A DNA stretch of 64,000 nt, taken from assembly GCA_010279815.1 (NCBI GenBank), contig QEOQ01000226.1:1641024-1705023 (forward strand). Reading direction: 5' to 3'. Below the pieces are notes generated by a model. The model was not told where the DNA came from, searched no databases, and saw only the letters and a list, made by a program, of their open reading frames with translations. Made by a program: the position numbers and the translations under genes. Positions 42,003 to 52,371 of the stretch are shown one piece after another. Position 1 is the first letter of the stretch. The number at the start of each line of letters is the position of its first letter. The DNA is from Brachionus plicatilis (lineage: Eukaryota > Rotifera > Eurotatoria > Ploima > Brachionidae).

Positions 42003-44488
42003 GGTTGTCCCAAAAACGCGGAAAATAAAACACGGAAAACGGAAATTCCACAGCGGAAATACCGCTAATTATGACCCTAAAAAGCGGAATTTCCGCTGTT
42101 TAGGGATCAAGACAAATAAAAACGTAAAAATCAGACAAAACGCGGAAAATTTGCGCAAAGACTAAATAAATTTATTGAATAATCGAATCTTTGAAAATTA
42201 ATGAGTATAATTTGAATAGCCAATGAGAATAAAACAATATTTAATACAGTTTTTAATCTGTTTTACAACTAAGACCATATTTACTACATGACCAGTTTTT
42301 GCTTTTACCGCTTCTATGATAACTTGAAACACTCGCACATTCGAAATGGTACCAATAAAGACAAGCGTCACACTCAATACAATTTTCTAGACAAACTTTA
42401 GAACAAATTGAGCAATAATGAGATATTTTACTTTCAATTAGCTTCTGTACCATAGACCAAGCGGTTTTTGTAAAATAAACCTTATCAAGATTTATTTGAG
42501 TCAAAAATACATCACTCAATTTAGATTGGTCAGTTGTCAACATAGAAGGTTTGATCTTCAAATCTTTCGACAAAACCTTGTCCAAATTAGTTTCTTCCAT
42601 TATTAGTTGTTTTAAAATAGATCTCATTCGAAGATCACATGTGGCTTCTGCAACAGCATTGTCATCAACGTTGACACCAGCTAGTATATTTGTTTCAATA
42701 GAATTAACATGATGTCCTCTTCTATTACGACCAGTTGATCCTGAGTTTTAGGCTTTTGTAATCTTAGCCATATTAGGAAGCTTGTATTGGTTACTAATAT
42801 CTATCCCATTGGTTACTAACTTGACGACCCAAATTATTCACGTAGCCTTTTTTTTTGTTATTAAGTTGTTGTTCGAATAATTGTTTTGTCGGCTGTAACA
42901 ACAATTCACGTATCGACTCACAATAAAAGCCTACGTCATCGTTGGTGAAATGTTTGCTGCCATTTATCCAACGTTCGGTGGACTTATAAAAATGGTTCCA
43001 ACAACGAAGTAAAGGTAGTTTAGGAAAATATCGGGTCATCGCATTCCTAAATGCTAATTCACAATCCGTTATCATATATGCTTTCTCTTCGAGTTCTGGT
43101 AGAACGTCTTTCATAAATCGCCAAAATTCGCAATGAGATTTTTCATGTTTTTTTTCGTGGAAAAAATACGCAACTGGAATAGGTGGTGACTTTTCAGTGT
43201 TGTGGAGAACAAGAATAGGGTGTATAAATAACAGAATCGATACATAAAATAGTCAAATTGAAGGTCGTATCGAACTGGAAACAAACACGATTATCCGAAT
43301 CAAATATGTCTAGTGTCTTTTTTAGATCACGTATAAGTTCATCGTCCATTCCAATAATTCTTACATCAGGGGCGGTCAAAATTAAATTTGGAAAACCCAA
43401 GGACACATGCATTAAATGTATGTTGGCGATTTCATCATACAAGAATCGTTTTAGTCGATTAACGGCCTAAATATATTAAAAATTGTTTAAAATATTTTTT
43501 ATTTTTTATTTTGTTCAATATCAAAATTGCTTACATAACGTAAATTTTGGCACTGCTTTAGGCCGGTGTCCTTTCTTTTTAGAAGTTGACTTGTAGACTG
43601 TAGATGGAGCTTTTTGAGATACTTGTTCTTTAAGTTCTTTCATAACAGAAGGCAACGTACGCATGTAGTTTTGAGAACTTTCTTTTTGTTTAATATTTCC
43701 ATGTGGACCAGATTCAATTTCAACATCAGAGTCGTATATACCCATATAATGAATTAACACTGGTAGATCTTGTCCTTACAGCTAAAACGATTCTTTTGTA
43801 AACTCTTTTGATACTAATCCACCTTTGTCAATCAAATGGTAATAGCTCTTGAAAAGAACCGGATCGTTGGCAGGAAAAGGTTTATTTGCTCCCTGGTTAC
43901 GCCATTTCAAACCATCAACAACCCAATCACGTTTTTTTTGCGTATCATCGGTCCAAAAAATTACAACATTACCTGAAAAATTATACTTCAGAATTAAATT
44001 TAAACCTAACAACATATTAAATCTATAGCCTTAATACCTGGTCTTGGGACTTTTATATAATCGACATATGGTGTTTCTTTATGATTAAATTTGGACAAAA
44101 TTTCTTGTACGTAAGCAAAGTTGAGCTTTTGGTGCTCAGTTGAATATAAATTCATTTTAATTCAAATTATTTCAAATGTAAAATTTGCTTAATATTTTAT
44201 TTTATTTTTCTCAAAAATTCAAATTGTAAAATTTTTTTGTTTGATTTTTTTCAAAAATTAAAAAAACTTAACTTTGTTATTAATTTAATGTCAAATATTA
44301 TTACTCATTATTTCAGAAAATTTTAAATGAGGGTTGAAAAATAGTCTTTCCGCAAATTTTCCGCGTTTTGTCTGATTTTTTCCGTTTTTTTTGTCTTGAT
44401 CCCTAAACAGCGAAAATTCCGCTTTTTAGGGTCATAATTAGCGGATTTTTTTAGCGGAATTTCCGTTTTTCGCGTTTTAGGGTCAACC
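42003..44488. mobile_element. MULE-like transposon, second family
   Basis: Terminal inverted repeats of about 165 bp. The left starts GGTTGTCCCAAAAACGCGG; the right, on the reverse strand, starts GGTTGACCCTAAAACGCG. Both continue through CGGAAATTCC, CCGCTAATTATGACCCTAAA and CAGACAAAACGCGGAAAA. CAGAT occurs just outside both ends, but no exact 9-bp duplication is evident. One transposase gene on the - strand. Confidence 0.8.
42253..44155 (-). pseudogene. MULE-like transposase with PHD-like C-terminal finger (broken)
   Basis: ATG at 44155 begins MNLYSTEHQKLNFAYVQEIL. Exon 1 ends at 44038 and joins in phase across a 65-nt GT-AG intron to GNVVIFWTDDTQKKRDWVVD (43972 onward). The transposase core follows. 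First Asp is in VCFQFDTTFNL; after a frameshift near 43255 it continues PIPVAYFFHEKKHEKSHCEF. Second Asp is in YMITDCELAF with RCWNHFY (C-x-x-H). Downstream come a TAA near 42749 and HHVNSIETNILAGVNVDDNA. Then the C-terminal finger CSICSKVC...CDAC...HFEC, a PHD-like Cys/His pattern. Further damage lies near 43780. Two or more disruptions mean no intact product. The relic at 25481-25789 is the same family. Confidence 0.75.
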
Positions 44489-45060
44489 CAGATGGTTGTC
44501 CCTAAAACCGTCAGCTCAGATTAGATCAAAGTCCTTCTTTTCAGTCAAATGTAAATAATATTTTGTTTTATAATTTATAAGACGAATAAGAAATTTAAAA
44601 AAAATAAAAATTTAATTTTAATTGAGCATAATTTTAAAAACGACAATAATTTTGAATATTTTTGCATGGAAATTTGAATTTAATCTAGTTACAGTGAATA
44701 TTTGAATATAATATAAAAAATTGTTATAAAATAGATTTTTAGAAGAAATAAAAACTTAAAAGAAAAAGAAAAAAAAGAAGAAATTGTAGATTTTGTGTGT
44801 TTGTTTAGGCAATTGCGGGCTCAAGCAATAGGATTTTGTTCCATTTTTCGAAAGGTCTAATCTTTATTAATTGATTATAATTAAGCTTAATATACTTGTG
44901 GAAAACATGTTGTGTCTAATTGACATTTTTCTAACTTTGTTGGTCTAGACAAAATTTGTCTAAAATTTTATCTTTCGAAATGAACATATCGAATTTCATA
45001 TTTCTAATTAAATTAAAAAAAATTAAAAAAAATTTCCGTCAAACATAAAATAATTCCTAG
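44489..45060. other. Intergenic, nothing coding recognised
   Basis: A/T-rich. TGTCTAATTGACA-like and TAGACAAAATTTGTCTA palindromes near 44915-44965 may belong to the adjacent Tc1 relic. Confidence 0.3.
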
Positions 45061-45065
45061 ACCAT

Positions 45066-45368
45066 TCCTTTGCTTTGTTAATTAAAAAATGCAATCTTAA
45101 TTTTACTTCTATTACGGCATCCTTCTTTTCTAAATTCGATTTTTTCTATTGTACACTTCAATGTTCATTTCGTCACTGAACATTATCTGTCTCCTTTTAG
45201 CCTTGTTTAATGATTTCACATTTAGGCAGAAATTTTTTCTAGCTTTTTTTTTTTTGAATTTGTTAATCTTGGTTTTCGAACCGCATATTTACAATCGAGT
45301 TTTCTTTCTAATAATATTCGTCTAGCCAGAGAATCTGATGCTTTTCGTCCACTTGACAAGTTCCAATT
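45066..45368 (-). pseudogene. Tc1-like transposase remnant
   Basis: On the reverse strand: NWNLSSGRKASDSLARRILL, then ERKLDCKYAVRKPRLTN, match the Tc1 segment between the DNA-binding and catalytic domains (...KPxLT). After a decayed stretch come IMFSDEMNIEVYNRKNRI, the second-Asp block (FSDE), and a stop. Finally KGMV is reminiscent of GGSVMVWG. Several stops and gaps. Confidence 0.65.
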
Positions 45369-45599
45369 ATGAGCTAAAATATATGATGGCGGAGAACTAT
45401 TTTTTTATTCTATCTAGCTTCATCGTCATGTTGCAGTTTTTTAAGACCTTTATTTTTCCGTATTTTGATTATTGCTATTTTTCAAACGAAGTGTCAAATA
45501 AGTTAGCTAAAAGTTATTATAAATCTATTTTTAAACTTTTAAATTTAATTTTAGAGTAAATAACTAAAAAAAAAAGTACGGTCTTTGTTCATTTCAACA

Positions 45600-46410
45600 T
45601 AGAATATCTGAAAGAATAATTAGTTTCTCTTTTAAATGGTTGTTTTATAAAAACCCTTATATTAAATTTAAAAGAAAAACCGATAAAAAATGACTCAAGA
45701 AAAGCAAAATATAATATAAGGAAGAAGAATAATTTACATGAACCGATGGCAAAATCGAAAAATGTTGAAAAACATTTGAATATTTTTACTCAAGACTTGT
45801 AAACTGCTTTGTGATCAAAAGAAGTTTTAGTTGAAGCCTTCAACATCTAAGCTGCAGATAAACAGAACAACAATAAAAAAAAAACATTTAAACTGTCAAT
45901 TTTCAATTACAATAATTTGATTTTTTTTATAATTTGTGCAAAAATTTGAATTTATAATCGTTTGACTTGGATATTTTGCTGTTAAATTTTTTAAAATAAT
46001 TTTTGATTAAAAATTTTTTCTATATTTTTTTAATTTTAAAATATTTTAAAATGGCATAATGAAAATGAGATTAGATTTTTTGTGCAATGTTTCTTAAGAT
46101 TTTTAATTTTTAATTTTGATAACTAAATAATGTTCGAGAGTTATTGAGTTTGAGAGTATTATTGCACAAAAAAACCTAAAAATATGAAATTGTAAAAATG
46201 TAAAATTATTTTCATTCTGCCTTTAAAATTTTGAACGAATACATTTATATAGAATTTAAATAAACAAAGTGTTTATCAGTCTTAAAGCTAGTCTCTTGAT
46301 TAACCTTGAAATTGAAAAAATAAACAAAAAAAAATACATATTTTTATCTCTTTTTTTTTATTTAAAAAAAATATTTCAATTGTAATTTTTATAAAAATTA
46401 TATTTTATTT
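45600..46410. other. Intergenic, nothing recognised
   Basis: A/T-rich; no gene or paired repeat. Confidence 0.35.
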
Positions 46411-46417
46411 TTGTACT

Positions 46418-47210
46418 AGTAGTAGTAGTAGTAGTGTAAACTGCAGCTTGGAGTCAACCAAGCAGAGCTCTAATGAGCTATAGCAGTCGCTTCAAATTGT
46501 TTCGCCATCAAAACATCAAGTTTTGCTTTGAAACTGTTTGTATTCCTTGAGTTGATAATTTCTTCCGGTAGTTTATTCCAATCATTGACAACCCTGTTAA
46601 TAAAAAAGTTAAATCTAGGAAGACAACTCCTAACTAGCTCTCGTGTAAGGTTCTGTCTGTGTCTTCTCAACTCATATCTTCTATTATCCATCTTGGTGTT
46701 TAAACTATAACTGATCCCGTTGGTAAAATTCACAATCTCTATACCATTAACTATCTTAAACATTTGAATCAAATCGCCACGTACTCTTCTTGTTTTCAAG
46801 TCGGTTAATTTTAACTTTGATATTCATTCCTAGTAGTCTAAATGACGCAGTTCATGAACTAATTTTGACGCTCTTCTTTGTACTTTTTCCAGCGCATTCA
46901 CATCTTTTTCAAAATAAGGACACCAAGAGCTAATCGCGTATTCTAAGTGCGGTCTGACAAGTGAACAATACAGTAACCTAATCAACTCGAGCGTAGGGAA
47001 TTTAAACGATTTTCTTATCATTCCTAATAAACGATTTGCTTTCGACGTTGCGTTTTTTACTTGTGTGTCCCATTTTAAATCATCTTGAATGTAAATTCCT
47101 AAGTCCTTTTCACAATCCGGCTTATTTAGTGCCTGAGAATAAATTGAGTAATTAAACTTGTTATTGCTGTAATAAGTTTTCACATTGCAATTTTTGTTAT
47201 AAAAAAAAAG
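46418..47210 (-). pseudogene. 5'-truncated CR1-like LINE with 3' hairpin and AGT/ACT tail
   Basis: Reverse-strand frame from ~47210: KPDCEKDLGIYIQDDLKWDT, LLYCSLVRPHLEYAISSWCP and EKVQRRASKLVHELRHLDY. Then two in-frame stops (TAG, TGA about 46834-46842), then KTRRVRGDLIQMFKIVNGIE and NDWNKLPEEIINSRN to the stop at 46470. These are the conserved C-terminal blocks after the reverse transcriptase core of CR1/Jockey-type LINEs. Past the stop is a hairpin (GCTTGGTTGACTCCAAGC), then an (ACT)6 tail (46418-46435 on the + strand). 5' truncation and tail fit target-primed reverse transcription. No target duplication identified. Confidence 0.88.
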
Positions 47211-47495
47211 TTAAAATTTTTTATCCCTCAATTTTATTTAAAAAAAATTTAATAAATTAAATCAGTTGATACTAATTTTATTTGAATTCGTGTTATTTTT
47301 ATTTTATGTGAAATTAGAGTCAGATAAGTGATTTAAAAAAAAAAATTCGAACCTGAATAAATTAGAATAAATTTTAATAAAAATTTCTAAACTAAAAATT
47401 CTATTCAAATTTATCATTAAAAATTCACAATCAAAATCACATGAATACAAGAATTAAATATTTACGTAAGCTAAATGAAACACTTGATTTGACAA
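47211..47495. other. Upstream region of the rabenosyn-like gene
   Basis: A/T-rich, 285 bp between the LINE and the ATG; any promoter of this gene must be here or across the LINE. No motif recognised. Confidence 0.3.
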
Positions 47496-49404
47496 ATGGC
47501 CAATAGATCAGAACCATCCATGATAATCGAGGGTTTCCTTTGTCCCGAGTGCCAACAGGACATGAGCACAATCGAGCTTCTTCAAGCTCATTTCGAACTA
47601 GTCCATTCATCGAGGGCAAAAAAAGCGAACGCTGCGCTGCCAAACCATCAGAGCGATTCCAAACTATCTCAGAATGCGCAGAGTGTGGCATCATCTAAAT
47701 TTTTGAAGCAATTTTTCAATTCCGACCAGAACGACGGCTATTTCAAGTCACACACCGACCAATTTAAAAAATTCAGAGACAACACTATTGGCAGATACGT
47801 GGTTCAGACCAACAAATTGCTAATAACACTGGACAAAATGATTTCCGTGGATTCGACTGTTCTTAGCGATGATTCCAAAAGAGAAAGTAAACTTTTAAAT
47901 TTATTCAAAGGAGCCACAAAAATTATTTCGAATTTAAAGACCATTTTAAATCTATTGTTACATGGGTCAGTGACAAAGATGTCCAGCTTTGTCCTAATTG
48001 TGCCAAAACTTTTGGTTTAATCACACGTAAACACCATTGCAGACTTTGTGGCGCCATAATGTGCAACAAATGCTCAAAATTTATTTCCTTTAAACACGCA
48101 AGTAAAGATTTTTAAATAAAAAAATTAATTTTAATTTTTCTTTTTTTGTTCAGAGCTGCTCACAGACCCGGACATTTTTATTAAGGCCCAGAACAAGCCC
48201 GAAGAAATTGAGTTTAAGCTAAAGCGCTCAGACAGCATGACAAGCATTAACTCGTACTTTTTTAAATCGACTCAATCGACTGGTGATAGCTCAAACCAGA
48301 AGTCGACTTCTACTTTTGACCAAATGCATTTGCGTCTTTGCCTAAATTGTGGTCTGATATTAGAAAAAAAATACAATATTCAAAAAGATAAGATAATTAG
48401 ACCCGAGTTTGCAAGCCTATATGATGTAAATTCAAAATTTTTTTTTATTAATTAATTTTTTTAAGTATTTTTTTTTAAATATTTTTTTAAATGTTTTTTT
48501 TAAATTAATTTTTTTTAAATTAATTTTTATTTAAATGGATTTTTATTTAAATTAATTTTTATTTAAATTAATTTTTATTTAAATGGATTTTTATTTAAAT
48601 TAATTTTTATTTAAATTGAATTTTTATTTAAATTAATTTTTTATTAAATTTATTTTTATTTAAATTGGTTTTTATTTAAATTAATTTTTATTTAGAACCT
48701 TCATTTGGCCATTATTGAAAGTCAGCGTCTTTATCCAATTTACACCAAAATGGCCCAGTCGTTGAAGTAACTTAAGCCTTTCTGTTGGAATATTTTCTAG
48801 CCCTTTGTTTAGCATTGGCGAGGCATCGTATCAATTAGGCAATGCCGAGGATATAAGGGACAAATTAATAAAATTGTTTCAAAAAATCGAGATTCAAAGT
48901 GGTCTGGTTATAAAATATGGAGGACAGAGCAGCCATGGGAAGCCCGCAAAAGCAAACATTACAAACGACCAGTTTAGATTACAGAAAAATATTCGCTTTC
49001 ATGCCATCAACTATTTGCGTGAGCACTCATTTACACTTCCGCAGTTGCCCTCGTTTGAAGTCTACGAAAAGCTCAGGTCTCGGAGAGAAAAAAATTTGAT
49101 GGACGAAATGGAACAGCAGCGAGAAATGGAGAAAAAAATTAGAATAGATAAGAAAACAAGGAATAATTTTTCAATAGATAACTCGAATGGCTGGGTGCCC
49201 ACTGTCAAAGCAGATATTGTAGAAAATAAAGTGAGTGACAAAAGTAATGAGGTGCTAGAGGATCAGCGAGAGGCGCTAAGAGTTCAAATACAGCTGGTCG
49301 AAGCGTATTTGACCGATGCAAAAAAACATAACAAGTCCCAAGAAACCCAAATGCTGCAACAAAATTTAAATGAGCTATTAGAAACCTTAGCCAATCTTAA
49401 GTAA
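47496..49404 (+). CDS. RBSN: Rabenosyn-5-like FYVE protein, 5 exons
   Basis: Endosomal Rab4/Rab5 effector that binds PI3P through its FYVE domain and acts with VPS45 in early-endosome fusion and recycling (family knowledge). Exons: 47496-47886, 47940-48101, 48154-48425, 48696-48766, 48813-49404; introns GT-AG, phases consistent, 495 residues. Landmarks: N-terminal C2H2 finger (C16, C19, H32, H37); FYVE domain from W139 (WVSDKD) with C148/C151, the TRKHHCR PI3P-binding motif at 159-165, C164/C167 and C172/C175, last Cys pair LCLNCG. Then IYTKMAQSLNIGEASYQLGN, matching the conserved MAxSLNxGE region, and a C-terminal charged coiled coil (LRVQIQLVEAYLTDAKKHNK ... LQQNLNELLETL), the Rab-binding helix. 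Shorter than the human protein (784): the long NPF-rich linker seems absent. AATAAA follows at 49454. Confidence 0.93.
48470..48692 (+). repeat. Intronic minisatellite in the rabenosyn-like gene
   Basis: Intron 3 (48426-48695) is largely an imperfect tandem array of a ~16-18 bp unit, TTTTTATTTAAATTAA and variants (about a dozen copies), ending at the 3' splice site. It makes this intron five times longer than its neighbours. Confidence 0.8.
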
Positions 49405-49453
49405 TTTATTTTTCAGATTTTTTTTACTAGACCGGTACATTTTTATGCTTTTG

Positions 49454-49466
49454 AATAAAAAATAAA
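49454..49466 (+). promoter_or_regulatory. Poly(A) signals of the rabenosyn-like gene
   Basis: Two AATAAA hexamers (49454-49459 and 49461-49466) about 50-60 nt after the stop codon. Confidence 0.55.
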
Positions 49467-51430
49467 CAATGTTTAATAAATTCTTTCGTACTTGGTATAA
49501 CGAATAAGTTAATGTTAAAGAGACTTTTTTATTTTTGTTTTTTATTTCTATTTAATATTTTTATTCAAAGATTTTGAGTAAAGAATGCACATGAAAGGTT
49601 TAATTTTATGAGCAGGATATGGGTAGTATTTAATAGTCATTTTTTTAAAGTCTGATAGATCTCTGAAAAGGATTTAAAAAAAATAATTTTGCTCATTTGT
49701 TAACTAAAATTAAAAATTAATTTTAAAAATTTTAAATTGACATCATTTTTCTTCATAATTTTAATAATTTGTCAAATGCCATCCAAAAAGAAACTTAGGG
49801 AAGAGCTTATCCTCTTATCTGACACTAAAGATTCTTCTTCTTTCCACTTTTTTTATTTGATAATTGTTAAATATTTTTAAAGCTTTCCATAAAAATTCTA
49901 ATGAAAATACTTTGATATTAATATACTTGCTTGTGACTAATTCAATAAAAGGGAAAAAAGTTTTTCAACTCTATCCGTGTTTTTTAGTGTTTAAATGTTT
50001 TAGTGTTTTAAGGTTTTAAGGTTTTAAGGAGGTTTAAGTTTGAAGTTTGTTTTAGTGTTAAAAGGAAAAAAGTCTGAAAAAGTCGAAAACAAGTCAAAGT
50101 ATGACTTAGAATTGAAAATTTATTTCAAAAATTAGTGAATTAGAAGTCAGAAATTTGACTTATTGAAAAATAATGTTAAAAAATATGAAAAATTATAATT
50201 CATAAATTTTTTATTCAAGAAAAAATAAAATTACTAGTCTAAATTTTTTTTGAATGTAAAAATTGAAACATGATTTTTTAAACAATGCAAATTATCATTA
50301 TATTCTTTTAAAGTGAATTTATGAATAAAAAACGAAAAATATATTTTGCAGATGCGATAAACATAAAATTGCTGAGTTTTTGCAGAGCTTGGAATTCTTT
50401 TGTACAAATTTGTACAATACCTGTACTCTTTGCAGAACCATTTTTATACAATTAGAAAAAAAATTATAAGGTTTTTACTTTTTGTACTGTACAAAAATTT
50501 CACATTGCCAAATTAACGAAATTTTTTGGGAAATTATGAAAATTAATGAAGGCCACAAAAAAATCATGTTTTTCGTTTTTGAATAATTTTTACTAAATTT
50601 TTGGGAAATTTTCGGAATTTTCAGTAAATTTAAGTAAAGCCCAACAAAAACTTATTATTATTTTCAATTTTCAACAATTTTTTTTTTCTTTTAGAATTTC
50701 AAGTAAAAACTAAAATAAAATTTTTTTTCATTTTTTTATGTTATTTTTCGTAAATTTTTTTTTATTTGGTAAATTTTGGTAAATTTTCGAAAAAATATAC
50801 GCTTACTTAAATTCGTACCAAAGAATTCAAATTTCAAAGAGCATCGGATTGCTTAAAAACTGACAAAAACAGGAGGAACAAAAATATTTAATCTAATACA
50901 ATTTAATATATTTGAAAAACTTTGAATTTTTACTTTAAACATATTTTTTCTTTTATTTTCGAAAATTAATCATAAATAGTTTCTGCTATTGTATTTTTGT
51001 GCAATTATTCCAAAATAAATCTAATCCTTTCAAGAACTTCCTTTTTCAAATCTTTGAATAAAAAAGTTCAAATAAAATATCAAATATTTAAAAAAAATAT
51101 GACCGGAAATTCAATTTCCACGGGCTTAACCTTGCAAAGGACCCTTACAAACTTCAAAGCACTTAATCAAAATCAAGTTTCAGTAATTTAATAGTTTGAT
51201 CGCAGCAGTCAAAATGAAAGCTCGCCGAACTATGTTTATATGGAAATTGCTGATTTTCAACCTTTGTCTATTTTATGCAAAATAAAATACTGAATTTAGA
51301 GCAAAATTATTTATTTATATTTGTTCATAGTTAGTTATTGTATCATATTAGTTATTTAATTTGAACTAATCAGTAAAAATAATCAATTTCATTGCTTAGC
51401 AGCAAAATTTTTTTAAACTGAATTTGCCAA
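49467..51430. other. Intergenic with scattered MITE fragments
   Basis: A GGTTTTAA-type short tandem lies near 50005-50030, AAGTC words at 50070-50115, and AATTTACG/AAATTTTCG-family words at 50490-50820. No gene was recognised. Confidence 0.35.
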
Positions 51431-51439
51431 TTTTTGGTT

Positions 51440-51753
51440 TTGTGAATTTTTGAACAAAAAACAAAAACAAAAATTTTAGAATGAAATAACTTTTATACTA
51501 AAAATCTAAAAATTTATGTGCAAAATGTATCAGCTGTTACAGACTTTGTACAACCCAAATTAAGTCTCTTCAAAGAACTAAATATATTAAAATTTCATTA
51601 AAATTAAATTGCAGAGTTATTGCAGAAACTAAATTTGGGCGGTACAAAGTCTGTATCAGCTGATACATTTTGTAGAACAATTTTTAGACTCTTAGTAAAA
51701 AAGCTATTTCATTTTAAAATTCTTGTTTTTGTAATTTGTTCCAAAGTTCACAA
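51440..51753. mobile_element. Palindromic MITE
   Basis: The inner arms AAAATGTATCAGCTGTTACA and (reverse strand) AAAATGTATCAGCTGATACA, followed by GACTTTGTAC, are near-identical. The similarity extends outward to TTGTGAATTTTTGAACAAA and, on the reverse strand, TTGTGAACTTTGGAACAAA. The outer words recall the ends of MITE family B (GTTTTGTGAA). Confidence 0.7.
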
Positions 51754-52263
51754 TGTCCTAATTTTTAGAAGGAGAAATTTTAAAAAGGAGTTTGAACAAA
51801 AAAATAAGTTTAAATTTGAACAAAAATTGACTTTTACATTTTATTTTTTTTGTACTAAAATTCACAATGCCACTGATTTGATTAATTGAAAAAAAAGATA
51901 TCAAAAATATTAAAATAAAAGATAAAAGATATTAAAGATATTAAAGTAAAAAATAAAATATGTAATAAAAATTTTAATTTAGGAAAAATGAATTATTATA
52001 TCTTAAATTTTAAATTTTCCAAAAAAGCAATTTGAAAAATTTTAGTTTTCTAATTTCCTTGAGAATTTTAGCCGTAGCTTGTAATAGGCATTTTTTAGTG
52101 AATTAAATATTGATAAAACAAAGAACGTAATTTTTTTCTTTTACGAAAATATCTAATTAAACAAATTAAAATGAAAAGCTAAATATATATATCGTGAAAA
52201 AATTCAAAGTTGTGGAATATTATTTTAGAATCGATCAATGTTATCTCTTTGCTTCAATTTACT
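51754..52263. other. 3' flank of the mesothelin-like gene
   Basis: A/T-rich with AAAGATATTAAAGATATTAA near 51920; otherwise nothing was recognised. Confidence 0.3.
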
Positions 52264-52269
52264 ATTTAT
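52264..52269 (-). promoter_or_regulatory. Candidate poly(A) signal of the mesothelin-like gene
   Basis: AATAAA on the reverse strand about 100 nt beyond the stop codon at 52372-52374. Confidence 0.35.
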
Positions 52270-52371
52270 TCAAAAAAATTAATTAAAATTTTATGTCAAT
52301 TCATTCTAGTTAATAGTCTTTTCTAAAAAACAATAAAATATCTATTCAAAAACTCAAATCGGTTTTCTCAT

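Noticed and set aside
41893..42165. 90-codon basic ORF
   Set aside because: It reads across the left terminal repeat of the MULE at 42003; lysine/arginine content comes from the GCGGAAAA words.
49990..50035. GGTTTTAA repeats considered as telomere-like sequence
   Set aside because: Only a few imperfect units inside ordinary intergenic DNA; not a telomeric array.
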